Source of the DNA: Bromus sterilis
Taxonomy: Eukaryota > Streptophyta > Magnoliopsida > Poales > Poaceae
Reading direction: 5' to 3'
Assembly: GCA_950022295.1 (NCBI GenBank)
Contig: OX465597.1
Location: 393,519,016 to 393,583,015, forward strand
Length of the DNA stretch: 64,000 bases
Shown here: piece after piece, positions 1 through 11,959 of the stretch
How the letters are laid out: the number at the start of each line of letters is the position of its first letter
Position numbering within the stretch: position 1 is the first letter of the stretch
The notes under the pieces: model-generated
What the model saw: the letters and a program-made list of their open reading frames with translations, nothing else
The model's database searches: none
What the model was told of the DNA's origin: nothing
Position numbers and translations under genes: made by a program

Positions 1-1411
1 CTGGGTTTTTGGAAAGCCAGTGATGAAATCCATACTGACTTTATCCCACTTCCACTCGGGGATAGGCAAAGGTCTAAGAGTACCAGCAGGTCTTTGATGT
101 TCTGCTTTAACGCGACGACAAACATCACATTCATCAATGAACTGAGCAATTTCTCTCTTCATCCTAGTCCACCAAAATCTCTGGCGTAGATCTCGGTACA
201 TTTTTGTGCTACCGGGATGAATGGAGAGGGGGTGTATCATGGGCTTCTTTGAGGATGAGTTTCCTTATTTCCCTATTCTTAGGTACTACCAAACGATGTT
301 CAAAGAATACCGTTCCCTTACTATATGTGGAGAAACATTTAGCAACTCCGCTAGCAATGTTCTCCTTGATCCGGCGAACACCTCGTGCACGCCTTTGGGC
401 AACTATGATTTTATCCTCAAGGGTTGGTTTCGCCACCAAGTTGAAAAGAGATCCACGAGGAACAATTTCGAGGTTGAGCTTTCGAAATTCCTCATGAAGA
501 AGTGGTTGATACTGTTGTAACATGAGGTTGTTACAATACGACTTACGACTTAGTGCATCAGCCATGACATTGGCTTTGCCTGGGGTGTAAGAAATTCCTA
601 AGTCATAATCTTTTATCAACTCAATCCAGCGTCTTTGCCTGAGATTAAGATTTTGCTAGGTGAATATGTATTTGAGGCTTTGGTGGTCGGAATAGATCTC
701 ACAACGATTACCAAGGAGGTAATGTCGCCAAGTTGTCAGGGCATGAACTATGGCAGCTAGTTCAAGATCATGGGTAGGATAATTCTCTTCATGTGGCCGC
801 AATTGGCGTGAAGCATAAGCTACCACATGTCGATCTTGCAGAAGTATGCATCCTAACCCTTGCCGTGAGGCATCACAATAGATCTCGAAATCCTATTTGG
901 TGTCTGGAGGCGCAAGTACGGGTGCAGAAGTCAATCTTCTTTTTAGCTCTTGAAAGCTTTCCTCGCACTTGGGAGTCCATTCGAATTTCTTCTCTTTCTT
1001 GAGGAGTTCAGTCAGAGGCTTTGCAACTTTAGAAAAGTTCTCGACGAAGCGGCGGCAATAGCTTGCTAAGCAAAGAAAACTCCTAACTTGCTTAACCGAT
1101 TCAGGTGGAGTCCAGTCAAGGACGACCTGAACTCTCTCGGGATTGACAGCAATGCCTTTTGCAGAAATCACGTGGGCTAAGTAGTTCACTTCTGGTAGCC
1201 AAAATTCACACTTGGAGAATTTAGCATACAGGTGATGCTCTCTAAGTTTCATCAATACCAGCCGAAGATGTTCTGCGTGATCTTCTTCGTTCTTCGAGTA
1301 GATGAGAATGTCATCAAGATAAACTACAACAAATTTATCTAAGTACTCCATGAAGATCGAATTCATCAAACGCGAGAGTGTGGCGGGGGCATTGGATAAA
1401 CCGAAGGACAT
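1..1411 (-). pseudogene. E1 pol, RT C-terminal part, RNase H and integrase start (broken)
   Basis: Reverse transcriptase continues here from 1466 with the YLDD catalytic motif (VVVYLDDILIYSK) inside the open stretch 893-1411. A TAG at 893-895 lies just before the RNase H DFEIYCDAS-type segment, and a CAG-to-TAG change at 656-658 interrupts RNase H again. The stretch 209-619 holds the RNase H end, the linker and the start of the integrase zinc finger, where one extra C near 230 shifts the frame. Bases 1-208 encode the beginning of the integrase core and are cut by the window edge. Comparison with E10 shows each break is a private lesion of this copy. Confidence 0.88.
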
Positions 1412-1465
1412 GACAGTGTACTCGTAAATACCATAACGAGTAGTAAAAGCCGTTTTGGGAATGTC

Positions 1466-2914
1466 CTAGTTTCTGATTTTGATTTGATGATAGCCTAATC
1501 TCAAATCCATCTTGGAGAAGACAGAGGATCCTGCAAGTTGATCATAAAGATCATTGATCCTGGGCAGTGGGTACTTGTTCTTTATCGTCGCTAGATTTAG
1601 CGGGCGATAGTCTACGCACATCCTTTCTGTTCCATCTTTCTTCGTTACGAACAGAACGGGGCAACCCCATGGCGATGAGCTAGGGCGGATGAAGCCTTTT
1701 GCCAACGAAGCTTCAAGTTGGATTTTGAGCTCAGCTAACTCACGTGGGGCCATTCTATATGGGCGTCTGGATATTGGGGCGGTTCCTGGGATAAGATCTA
1801 CCACAAACTCTACAGATCTGTCAGGTGGTATGCCTGGCAGCTCTTCTGGAAAAACATCCGGGAAGTCACGAACCACCGGAATATCTTCAAGGTCTGGAAG
1901 AGGAAGCACATTCAAAGAATGCACCTGGGTTTTAGAGCTTGGTGAGGTGTACTTGATTGTCTGGCCTGATGGATGGGTTAGTTTCACTGACTTGGCTTTA
2001 CAATCAAGGACAACACTCTGTCTTGATAACCAATCCATACCTAAGATCACATCAATGTCTGAAGACTTGAGGGCTATAAGTGAGGCAAGGAATACTAAAC
2101 CCTCAATTGCAATTTCATTCTCATGACTCACCATGGTGGTGTGCCATCTGGATCCAGGGGCTTGCACAACTAAGGGGGTGGACAACATCGAAAAGGAGAT
2201 GTCATGTGACAGTGCAAAGTCCTGGGATATGAATGAGTGAGATGCTCCCGGGTCAAACAGAACTGAAGCTGGGGTGGAATTGACAGGAAGGGTTCCGAGT
2301 ACAACATCGGTTGACTTGTGGGAATCTAGAATGGATACGTGATTCACATAACCATATTCATAGGCAGGAGGCTTGACCTTGGAAGTCTTTGGTGGTGGCT
2401 TACCACGACGAAAGGCTTGCTTTGGTTTAGGTGTGGTGGCTACATGATTTTGAGGACACTCTCGAACATGGTGGCCTGATTGTCCACATTGGAAACAAAC
2501 ACCACGTGGAATGAAAGGAACTTGAGCACTTGATTGTCCAACAAAATTCCAAGGAGGAAGATTGGTTTGAGGTGGACGATATATGGTGTTTGGGGGTCTA
2601 GAAGCACTTACAGCACGACTGACGTCACTGAAGGGAATCCATACACAGAGTTTTCGAGAAACTGGGCCAGAAGATTGTGCAAACTCATGATCACGCTTGC
2701 GAGACTCTTCATACAACTCATTTCCATACTCGGCCTTGAAAGATTTGTCGACCAAGTCCCTGAAGTTGACGAACTCATGAAGGTTCAGGTCGTGACGAAG
2801 AACGGGGCTAACTCCCTTGCGGAACCTTGCTTGTTTCCTGGCGTCGGTAGATACTTCTTCTTGGGCATAACGTGCTAGACGAGTGAACTCAGTCCTATAC
2901 TCATGAACAGTCAT
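1466..2914 (-). pseudogene. E1 gag C-terminal part, zinc knuckle, protease and RT N-terminal part (broken)
   Basis: A 482-codon open stretch with, in order, the end of the gag capsid-like region, a CCHC knuckle (CFQCGQSGHHVREC), an aspartic protease with active site LFDPGASHSF, and the first half of reverse transcriptase. It ends at a TAG (1466-1468) that replaces the glutamate codon of the RN-E-DIPK motif kept in E10. The apparent ATG start is an internal methionine of gag: the true upstream frame joins after a one-base insertion near 2935-2942. The protease carries proline after the catalytic aspartate, as in E10. Confidence 0.88.
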
Positions 2915-3059
2915 CTTTCCTTGGGTCAGATTGCAAAATTTCTTCTCTCTTGCGCTCTATAAGCTGATCTGGAATATGATATCCACGGAAGTCATCACAA
3001 AACTCTTGCCAAGTCACCACGTGACCAACTGGTTGCATTGCCACGAAGTTTTCCCACCA

Positions 3060-3407
3060 TTAAAGAGCAGCACCTTCCAGAAAGTATGCCGCGAATAGCA
3101 CACGATCACCGGGAGCAACATGGGTTGTCCCAAGCTTACGCTCGAGGGAACGGAGCCAATCATCGGCATCAAGGGGCTCAGAAGAACATCGGAAAACTGG
3201 CGGGTTGAGGAGAATGAAGTTCTGGATGGTAACAACACTATGATGCTGACGAGAAGTGTTTTCCTCAATACGCTCGAGAAGACGTGTCTGATCACGACGA
3301 TTCTGCTCAGCCTCCAACATGATTTCTGCCGTTGAGGTTGGTGGTGGAGGTTCTTCATCGTCTATGTAATTGGAACTGGGATCAACACCTTGATTTGCAC
3401 CTGACAT
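3060..3407 (-). pseudogene. E1 gag N-terminal fragment
   Basis: The start codon at 3407 begins MSGANQGVDPSS, followed by an acidic proline-rich stretch and the LDADDWLRSLERKL motif typical of plant retrotransposon gag (capsid-like) proteins. The frame is closed by TAA at 3060-3062, exactly before the conserved WWENF segment, which continues in the same frame beyond the stop. The ATG lies one base after a CACACAG sequence preceded by a T-rich tract, resembling a 3' splice site, as at the gag starts of E7, E9 and E10. Confidence 0.85.
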
Positions 3408-3836
3408 TCTGTGTGATAAGAATCAACAATCAGAATAGGATTTAGGACACAATTCTATGCTAAGATAGAAGACTATAATGCAATAGCATCAAAGTCACAA
3501 ACGGACAGCATAACGGCTGCACCGGGACGGAAATTTAGACAACCTACAGGATAACGGACATCACTTCCACAGAAACACTATGGAATGATGGCTCAGAAAG
3601 ACCACAACACTCCTACAGCTACAAGAAGCAATCAACGAGATGTCCTAGTAAAGACATAGATGACCCTAGTCCTATCTTCCCGTAGAAAAAGATGAGGATG
3701 ACTCAGAACTCAGATCGATGAGGATAAGGAGAAAAAAGAAGTCTTATGTTGTTCCCTTATACCCATAGTAACTATATAGCTATAGAATGCTAGACTCGAC
3801 ATCGGCCAATGGTTTGATAATCCTACAGGCAGTCCT
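3408..3836 (-). other. E1 untranslated leader between primer site and gag
   Basis: About 430 bases with no supported gene. Blocks match the E9/E10 leader (for example the stretch around 3520 reading GGACAGCATAACGGCTG on the plus strand and the pyrimidine-rich block near 3680-3730), but the ORF0 of E9/E10 is absent, so leader sequence passes directly into gag. Confidence 0.75.
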
Positions 3837-3848
3837 GCTCTGATACCA
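3837..3848 (-). other. E1 primer-binding site (tRNA-Met type)
   Basis: On the minus strand this reads TGGTATCAGAGC, the plant initiator tRNA-Met 3'-end complement, four bases inside the LTR boundary at 3853. Confidence 0.92.
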
Positions 3849-4529
3849 AGTCTGTCGGGACCCGGGGTTAGCGTATGTAATTCCGATCATAATGCAATCA
3901 CATGGAGAGCCGAGATCCGTACCCACTTGTCTAAGAAGACAAGGCCAAGCACAGATCACTCTCGGTAAGCATCGAACGTGAGGGGCATCCCATTCAGGCC
4001 GGATGATCAACTGAGATGGGTCCTCAACGTCCGCTCACAAGTCTGATGCTTATGGGTGGTGAATCCCATACTCATAGACAAGTCGCCTCAACCATGTTAT
4101 CGATTGAATCATAACCCTTACATAGACTTACTCCAGCCCGATCACTTAGTCGGGCTCTCGGGCGGGCTCGATCATACAACAAAGTGTGCCACGTGACAGA
4201 GTCACGAGCAATCGCATCGCGATGCCCCAAGCTGCGCACATCTAAGGGCCACTTGGTGTATGAAAGACCGCCGGCAAGAACACAACTAAGCTATCGAACC
4301 CCACACTAAGAAATGCATGTTATAAGCATACACGCAGCATACATGTCCAGTGTAAACAGCAGGTAATAACAACATGAACTCTACCAAACTCAGTCTTTAT
4401 AACTTCTGCTAAACAGAGCAGACATAGTAGTAGTATTACAAGCAGAGATCACATGTTTGTGATCCAACATTACATCAAACATCAACGGAAGCAAATTATG
4501 TCTTAGTAAAGACAAGTTTAACAAATGGC

Positions 4530-4651
4530 TTAAGAAGCATGAAAGAAAAGTACAACGACCCTCCAAAGGAACAGGTTGCTGCCTGGAACTATACGACATT
4601 GGTCCACGTCGAGCTCGAGGTAGAGGCCACCATCAGGGTCAGTGGTCTCGT
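4530..4651 (-). other. Predicted LTR-embedded terminal exon in E1
   Basis: Read on the minus strand, a T-rich tract ending TTTTAGAG is followed by an open segment beginning DETTDPDGGLYLELDVD and ending at TAA (4530-4532). The D-P-(E/D)-G-G core and the L-D-V/D-D end are shared with the equivalent segments of E2, E4, E9 and E10. The frame needs one base from the preceding exon if the second AG is used. The E1 version extends about 22 residues further than the others. Confidence 0.45.
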
Positions 4652-4992
4652 CTCTAAAACATAGATTAAGCAAACGTGAGTACAAAATCGTACTCAACAA
4701 GACTTACATAGGAACTAAACTACTCATGCACATGTATCAAGGTAAAGGGAGGTGGGGTTCACTTGCAGAAGTGCCAGCTTTGACTTGGCTAGTCCTGAAC
4801 TACGAGTACCAGAGAGAGGTAAGAACGTACACGAGTCCAAGTAACAGTCTCCAACCAATACTCCACTATGGTGCCTTCCTCGACTTCCCCACGAGGAAGC
4901 ACGCCATAGCACTCACACTTATCTTGGTGTATTTTAGAAGTATCCAGTTCAAGTTATCTATGATCAAGTAAAGGTCTCCAAGTAGTCCATAA

Positions 4993-5034
4993 CCGCGGAC
5001 ACGGCTATTCGAATAGTTCATTAACCCTGCAGGG
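4993..5034 (-). repeat. Triple inverted-repeat cluster in E1 LTR
   Basis: On the plus strand CCGCGGACACGG (4993-5004), CTATTCGAATAG (5005-5016) and CCCTGCAGGG (5025-5034). In the sense RNA the first reads CCGU-GUCC-GCGG, with a U-G wobble in the stem. Confidence 0.7.
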
Positions 5035-8000
5035 GTGTACTGCTACACACACGCCTCATCAGTTACCGCCTGGGGATGGACCCTTCAAATGAGTACCGGC
5101 GAGGATGCTGCCACGACACTTCACTCACGGCACCATCTCTAGTCCTAGGGAGTCGCCTATTTGAGTTGGGACCACAATCGGAATCCGGCCGATTGTTCCG
5201 ATGCGGACTCAAACGTTGTGTGACCGCCATCAAGCTCAACTCGATCATGATCACTTGATTCAACGTGCCCACAACCTACGCCAACCACTTACCTTGGTTC
5301 CACCTGCTCGAGATCGTTAAAGGGCGAACTACTTGCGACTCCTGGACTGGTCCGGGGTGAGGTACTAGGCCGAGAGGGGTCAGTGAGCCCAATGTGTGGT
5401 CGTACTCTTTGTCTTGGATAACAACACAAGAACTCGGGCGTAAGGCAGTGTTCAACGAGACAATCAACTGTGTACTCCTACACAGCCTCTCATCGTTCAC
5501 ATTTGTTTAGGGTAGATTCACCATCACGTTACCATCATCATTCACATGATCACTACCATCCCGACTCACATCAAAGTAGCCTCATGTAACAACTCTAAGC
5601 ATGCAATAAGCTGTAACAGTTGCAGGGGCCACATGATATCAACCAACTCCTACATCTGCTAGGATTGTGGTTTGCTTACTACTGTGACAAAATGATAGGT
5701 CATGCAAAGGAATGGGTTCAATTAGCGGTAGAACATATCACGGTGACATCCTAATCATGCATTTGCGAGAATGAGAGGGAACTGGGATTTTATCGACATG
5801 ATCAAAGAGGGGGTGCTTGCCTTGCTGACAATCACGATGTTACACTCTTCTGACGTGAGGTTGAACTCGTCTCCCAGATCAACTCTACCGAGAAGAATCA
5901 ATCACCGAAGCACTGGAAGTAAAGCACAATCAAAATAATACAATGCACATTCAATATGCAAAACATAGCATGGAAGTGTGCTGAAGTGACCTATGTTTGA
6001 ATTGCCACATTTTAATTGAAGTTGATTTGAAAAGGAAATTCAAATTCAAACTCCAAATGTTATTTAAATTTGGTCCATTTGCATTTGCTAAAGTTTGTTC
6101 ATTTGAAATCAAAAGATCATATGTGTGAAATGCTTCTGAAGTACAAGTGATGTGTGGTGCATTTCAATGTTTGAAATTGGATTAGTAATTGATTTGAATT
6201 TGAAATAATTCCAATTAAATCAAATAGCAAAAGCTACTGATCCCTTTTTAAGATCAACTCCAACATAGCTGAAAGTTGGATATTTGGATAGAGGATTTTC
6301 TCCTGATCATTTTTCATATATTATTTGTTATATTTGGAGTTAGTATGAATTTATTATGATTTTTCAAAGTTTCAGCCATTTTCTGGAATTTACTGAAATA
6401 AATAATTGATTTAATCTTGTACTGCGTCATCACTAGGTCATGCTGATGCCAGGGTTGACCAGTCAACTGACAGGGCGGCCCCACCTGTCAGCCTCACTGG
6501 GGTTAATCCTGGTTTAGATTAGGTTAAGTAGGGTCATTGGGGGGCTTGGGCCCACTGGTCAGCGAGAGGAGGGGGGGATTAGGGGTCGGTTAGGTTTAAT
6601 CAACCGGCGGTTAAACGCCGGTGGCATTCCGGCACGGCGGCGCTCCACGGGAGGGCGGTTTCGGGCACGGGGGAGGGGGCTGGGGGCACGGGCAAGTTGC
6701 TCGCGACGTCGCGCGTCTCCTGGAGCAAGCGGGGGACCTCGAGGAGGCCTCTGGCCATGGCTACGTCGATGGAAGGCGGCGGACGGAGCCACTGTCCATG
6801 GCAAACGGCGACGGAGGGAACGGGAGTGAAGTGCAGATGGGGGAAAACGGAGCTGGGAGCTCACCAGAGACGAAGGAGAGGACGGCGAGGCCGGGGGTGA
6901 AGAGGAGGCGACGGATTTCTCGCCGGGGTTGGCGGCGTCACGTTGAAGCTGTCGTCGTCTCCGTTGCTTCTAGCTCCAAATTGATGGCGCCGCTCGAAGA
7001 AGTCGTCGCCGGGGCACCTCTTGGACAAGGTCTTGGCGCCTGGGGGGCTCGGTGGCCGCGCTGCTGCGACGGCGTGCTCCGGCTGCGGCTCGGGAAACGG
7101 CGGCAGAGGAGAGGAGGAAGGTCGCGAGGAGAGGGAGAGTGGCCTGGGGCCTTCTGGGCGTCTCCAGAGCGATAAGGAAGAGGAAGGGGAGGCCTTGCGT
7201 GGCCAGGAGCAGGAGCTGGCGTCCATGCGCAGTGCACGGCGCGGCTGTCCCTCCTTCTGGCAAGAGGAGGAAGAAGACAAGGGAGGGGCCGGGCTTGGCC
7301 AGGTGGGCCGACGCCTAGGCGGGAGGTAAGTCTTTTCCTCTGTTTTTCTTATTTTTCTTTTCTGTTGTCTGTTTTGCCCATTTAAAATAAATAGCTAGGG
7401 AATTTATAAAAATCCCAAAACATTTTTATAAATCCTAGGTGACTATATAGAAGTCAACCCCAAGTTTTGGGAATTTTTGAAATTCAATTTATTTGAATTT
7501 CAATTCAAATAGGCATTTGATTTAAATTCCAAGCCACTATTTGAATTATTGAAAAATCTATGAGCATGGGATTAATCCCAAACCACTTTTAAAATGATTC
7601 CACTCATTTTTAGGATTTTTCAACATATCCAAAAGAATTTTGGAAAAAGATTTATTTCTGGCCTTTTTATTTAAATCATTTAGGGATTTTCTTTTCCCCA
7701 ATTCCTTTTCTTTTGCAATTTTTTTTCAAGATGCAAAAATGCAAGCTAGGTTAAAGACAAACCTACTTTGGGGTTCTGACACTCCCTTGCTCTCTCGCCC
7801 GATTCATCGCCACCCGAGAAGAACGCCGGAGCGCCGTCGAGCCCACGCGTAGCCATTGACGCCGAGAAGCCCCCGGAGCTTGTCCATCGTCTTCGCCGCA
7901 GTCGTCTTCGTCTTCGAGCGGAGTAGGAGGAGCTGAAGCCCCCTGGAACTGCTGAATCGCATCGTCGTCTTCGTCTACAGCCGCCGCACGACTTCGTCAA

Positions 8001-9182
8001 TTACGTCGCCGTTGAGCCACCCCAGCCATCGCCACCACCTCTGCTGAGTTCCTGGTGAGCTTGGGATAAAAACCCCTCACTTTCCCCCTTCGATTAATCC
8101 CTCTAGCCTTGACTGCCATGAGAGCCGAAGCTCCTCGCCGCCGGGATCCATGGAGACGTTCAACCGCTACGCCATCGAGCCCGCCATGATGTCCATCATG
8201 TTCCCCGTGCTCCTCCTCGTCGAACCAGCCTAGCCCCGCCTCGATCCGTACCCTGGAACGAAATCCCGATCACGGCCGTAACTAGGTCGCCGCAAAGCTT
8301 GACGCCGGCGAGCGTACGGTGCACCCCAGCGCTTGGTTTCAGTCCCATTCGACGCGCGCGAGTGAGGGCTTCAAATTGATGGTCTCGGCGCTCCAAATCG
8401 TCGACGGATTCGCCCTCCCCGCACAGCGCCGCCGCGGTCCAGTCGCCGGCGTTTAGCCGTCGGCGGGTTAGCCCAAACCCCCCCCCCCCCCTTAATCACT
8501 CGCCTAATGACCCCCTGGGTCACTGACCAGTGGGCCCAGTGGCTTAATTAAGCCACTGGATTAACTTAACCACGGTTTATATCACCCAGCCACTGACAGG
8601 TGGGACCCCCTTGTCAGCCCCCCCTGACGCCAGCACTGACGCAATAAATCGATTTAATGAATTTCCAGAGATTATTTGAATTAAAATAATTCCATAAATT
8701 CCAGAAAATACCCCAAACTTTGGAAATTCATAGAAAATTCATATTAACTCCAAATTGGATAAATAATATATGAAAAATGATCAGGAGAAAATTATCCTTC
8801 CAAATATGCAACTTTCAACTATGTTTGAGTTGAATTTAAAATGGGACCAGTAGCATATGTCATTTTCTTTATTTGAAATTAATTCAAATTCAAACCAAAT
8901 GCTTTTGCTACTTGGACCATGGAATTAAGCTACAATTCAACCACACTTCAGAGGCATATCATACACATTTGAAAATGATTCAAAATGATCAAACTATGTC
9001 ACATACAACTTGGCTAAGTTGAATTCAAATTTGGAGTTTGAATTTGCAATTCAAATTGCAATATACTCCATTTAAATGGAATGCTCAACACATCAGTACC
9101 ATGAACATCACCATTTCAATCTTATTCATGTGATTGTGCATTTTACATTATGTTGATCCTATGATTGTCATGTTGCTGATAG

Positions 9183-9248
9183 AAGTGGAGCCGGAACCCG
9201 AGGTCACCCCCTTTGTTGAAGACCCCGAACCCGAACCTCGTCAGCAAG
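9183..9248 (+). other. Predicted LTR-embedded acidic exon in E2
   Basis: A 66-base segment between a 3' splice-like GATAG and a GC-type donor (CAAG then GCAAGC). Read with one upstream G it encodes glutamate/proline-rich EVEPEPEVTPFVEDPEPE-type sequence and ends in phase 1, matching the phase needed by the terminal exon at 10398. The same segment with the same borders occurs in E9 and both E10 LTRs. Confidence 0.42.
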
Positions 9249-10011
9249 GCAAGCAAACCCCCATTGATCATGTCGATAAAATCCCAATTCCCTCTCATGT
9301 ATCGCTTATGCATTGTATAGGATGATCACCATGTTACGATTCTACCACATAGATGAACCCATTCCTTTGCATGACCTATCATTTTGTCACATTAGTAAGC
9401 AAACCACAATCCTAGCAAATGTAGGAGTTGGTTGATATCATGTGGCCCCTGCAAATGTTATCGCTTATTGCATGCTTAGTATGATACAATGTTGTTACTG
9501 TGATGTGAGTCGGGATGGTAGTGATCATGTTGATGATGGTAGAAAAGTGTTGGTGAATCGACCCTAATACAAGGTGAACGATGAGAGGCTGTGTAGGAGT
9601 ACACGGTGGGTTGTCTCGTTGGACACCGCCCAAAGTCCGAGTTCTTGTGCGGTGATCCAAGATGAAGAGTACAACCACACATTGGGCTCACTGACCCCTC
9701 TCAACCTATTAACTCATCCCTTTCGATGTCCAGATGTCGCAGTAGTTCGGAGTTCTGGTAGGCTTGTGGCCTGGATGCTAAGTGAGAGAACGGCTCACCC
9801 GAGACCGGCTTATGCACCACGCACACATCGCTTGGGTCCACTTCGGTAAACCGTCCGGGTTCACGATAGTGGTAGCCAACCCAAGTAGGCGGCTTTCTCG
9901 GACTAGATAGGCTATGAGGTAACAGTTGTGGTGAGCATCCTCGCCGACACTTCTTGAACGGTGTCGAGTACAAAGGCGGTAAATGATGATCATGTGTGTG
10001 TAGCGGTACAC

Positions 10012-10054
10012 CCCTGCAGGGTTAACAAAACTATTTGTATAGCCGCGTCCGCGG
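10012..10054 (+). repeat. Triple inverted-repeat cluster in E2 LTR
   Basis: CCCTGCAGGG (10012-10021), CTATTTGTATAG (10031-10042; stem CTAT/ATAG kept, centre changed to TTGT) and CCGCGTCCGCGG (10043-10054). Confidence 0.65.
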
Positions 10055-10397
10055 TTATGGACTGCTTGGAAAGCTTAGCTTGATTATTAGACAACTTGAA
10101 CTGGATACTTCTAAAACACACCAAGATAAGTGTGAGTGCTATGGCGTGCTTTCTCGTGGGGAAGTCGAGGAAGGCACCATAGTGGTGTAATTGGTTGGAG
10201 AAAGTAGTGGACTCGTGTACGCTTCTTACCTCAAAGTCTGGTACTCGTAGTTCAGGATTAGCCAAGTCAAAGCTGGCATTTCTGCAAGTGAAACCCCACC
10301 TACCTTTACCTTGATACATGTGCATGAGTAGTATAGCTCCTATGTAAGTCTTTCTGAGTACGACTTTGTACTCACGTTTGCTTAATCTATGTTTTAG

Positions 10398-10447
10398 ATG
10401 ATGCCACTGACCCCGAAGGTGGCTTCTTCATCGAGCTGGACGACTGA
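10398..10447 (+). other. Predicted LTR-embedded terminal exon in E2
   Basis: Follows a T-rich tract ending TTTTAG. With one G from the preceding exon it reads DDATDPEGGFFIELDD and stops at TGA, identical in protein to the E9 and E10 versions despite nucleotide differences at third positions. Confidence 0.48.
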
Positions 10448-11391
10448 AGACAAACTAGTCTAGTCCCAGTCAGACGACTGGTTCCCTCGTGGAGGGCTTG
10501 TGTTTAAATAAGGCTTCTTAAGCCATTTGTTAAACTTGTCTATACTTAGACATAATTTGCTTCCGCCTGTGTTGTAATGTTGGATCACATGTTTGTGATC
10601 TCTGTGTGCACTCTATAAGAGTTATCAATAAAAATGTATACTTTGTAGAGAATTGCAATGGTACCTGCTGTTCATACAAGGCATGTGTGCTGCGTGTATG
10701 TTTATATCATGCATGTCTTTGTATGGGTTTTCGAGACCTTAGTTGTGTTCTGGCTGGCGGTCTTTCATACACCAAGTGGCCCTTATATGTGCGCAGCTTG
10801 GGGCATCGCGATGCGATTGTTCGAGACTACGTCTCGTGCACACTTTGTGGTATGATCGAGCCCGCCCTAGATCCCGACTAAGTGATCGGGCTGGAGTAAG
10901 TCTATGTAAGAGTTTTGAGATAGTCGATAGTATGGTTGAGGCGACTTGTCTTTGAATATGGGAGTTCACCACCCATATCATTAGACTTGTGTGCGGACGA
11001 TGAGGACCCATATAAGTTGATCATCCGGCCTGGATGGGATGCCCCTCACGTACGATGCTTTCCGAGAACGTTCTGTGCTTGCCTTGTCTGCTTAGACAAG
11101 TGGGTACGGTTCTCGGCTCTCCATATGACTATGTCTTAGCTGTACTTGCATACGCTAACCCCGGGTCCCGACAGATTAGGTACAACTAATAATCTAGTGA
11201 TGCATCCAATGCAGACTATCTAGTTTTCTGCTTGTCTCTTTTAAAGACGCAAAAGATGAAGTAGCAGTACAATAGTTGGAGTAGCATTGCTTGTTAGTAG
11301 AGGATTTACACTGCTTGTTAATTAAAATTGAACAATTCAATTAAATTGTGAATATTTTAGTTAACTAGTTTTGCTTTAGTTAATTGAACTT

Positions 11392-11468
11392 GGATATATA
11401 GTGCATATACAGGGCATATATAGTGCATATGCACGACATGTATAGGGCATATACAGGGCATGTACAGG
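11392..11468. repeat. Short tandem repeat in E3
   Basis: About six imperfect copies of an 11-13-base unit related to GCATATACAGG (variants GCATATATAGT, GCATATGCACG, ACATGTATAGG). Confidence 0.7.
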
Positions 11469-11578
11469 CTGTAGCTTGTGCTTGTGCTTGTACTGGTTTG
11501 GATAGTGCATGCTACTGGAGCCCAAGAACTGTTCCATTGCCAAGTTGCTATGCTCTTATTTGATTTTTTTTCTCACAG

Positions 11579-11959
11579 AAGAATGATCTCTTCACCTGTA
11601 GGTTATAACACAGTAAAGGAAATGGTGAACTTCTACAAGAAACAAACAGCAAACCGGGTTCGACGCGAGTATGTGCTTTTATTATTGGCTATTATTACAT
11701 GGAAGCAAAAAATAGATTTTTGTATACTGTCATAGCTTCAGCCTTGTTCTTTCTGTCTGGCCACAAATTAATTCAAATTAAAATTGCCAAACTTCATCCT
11801 TGTTCTCTTCTTTTGTGAACTTGCAGCCTGAAGCTTCTGACCAAAGAGGAGTGTGGCGAGCAGGAGGTGCTGGGTGTGGTGATCTGCTGGATTGTAATAG
11901 ATCATATAGTTGTAATGGGTGTGTTGAGCTGCTGGGTTGTAATATATTATAGATTGTAA
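11579..11959 (+). pseudogene. E3 candidate last two exons of a CACTA gene
   Basis: A T-run ending CTCACAG precedes an open segment 11579-11668 (containing SPVGYNTVKEMVNFYKKQ), which ends at a GTATGT donor. After an intron ending in CTTGCAG, a second open segment starts at 11827, joins in frame (RRD-LKLLTKEECGEQEVLG) and stops at TAA 11957-11959. The position close to the 3' terminus fits the last exons of the non-transposase or transposase gene of a CACTA element. I do not recognise a domain. The upstream exons are not in the window, so coding ability cannot be judged. Confidence 0.4.

Larger units (their letters stand above)
1..7781 (-). mobile_element. E1: Tekay-type Ty3/gypsy retrotransposon, 5' half (3' half lies left of the window)
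   Basis: Read on the minus strand this is a 5' LTR (3853-7781), a tRNA-Met primer site, a leader and a decayed gag-pol that runs off the left edge within integrase. RT, RNase H and integrase motifs match the complete element E10, so it belongs to the same lineage. It lacks the ORF0 present upstream of gag in E9 and E10. It has inserted in opposite orientation into the LTR of E2; the base run CTCCC at 7782-7786 is the expected right-hand target-site duplication, whose partner is outside the window. Several nonsense and frameshift changes make it non-coding. Confidence 0.9.
3853..7781 (-). repeat. E1 5' LTR (3929 bp)
   Basis: The LTR runs TGTCAG...CCCGACA on the minus strand, so on the plus strand it begins TGTCGGGACC at 3853 and ends GTTCTGACA at 7781. 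It contains AT-rich blocks (about 5930-6420 and 7380-7740) flanking a GC-rich block (about 6600-7330). The GC-rich part reads open in several frames, but I see no protein-like conservation with other copies there. Confidence 0.92.
7782..11173 (+). repeat. E2: Tekay-type LTR, right-hand part
   Basis: Plus-strand LTR of the same superfamily as E1/E9/E10, ending CCCGACA at 11173. Its first several hundred bases are left of the window, cut off by the insertion of E1. It shares with E9/E10 the GC-rich block (about 7790-8480), a C-run near 8480, AT-rich blocks and the conserved segments annotated below. No primer site follows 11173; the next bases are CACTA sequence, so this is a 3' LTR or a solo LTR inserted in E3, with GATTA (11174-11178) as candidate TSD. 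Confidence 0.85.

Noticed and set aside
6559..7329. Several overlapping open frames in the GC-rich block of the E1 LTR (also 21551-22497, 30816-31746, 44485-45501, 48238-49161 and 58324-59247)
   Set aside because: High GC makes stops rare in all frames; frames on both strands are open and copies differ by indels without frame conservation.
8476..8492. C-run and the G-runs near 48067 and 58152 as regulatory or quadruplex sites
   Set aside because: Homopolymers whose length varies between otherwise identical LTRs (11 against 12), so mutation-prone tracts rather than conserved sites.
11174..11190. GATTAGGTAC after the E2 LTR as a degenerate primer-binding site
   Set aside because: Only about eight matches to GACTTGGTAT and none of the following CAGAGC; the next 1.5 kb is CACTA sequence, not a gypsy leader.
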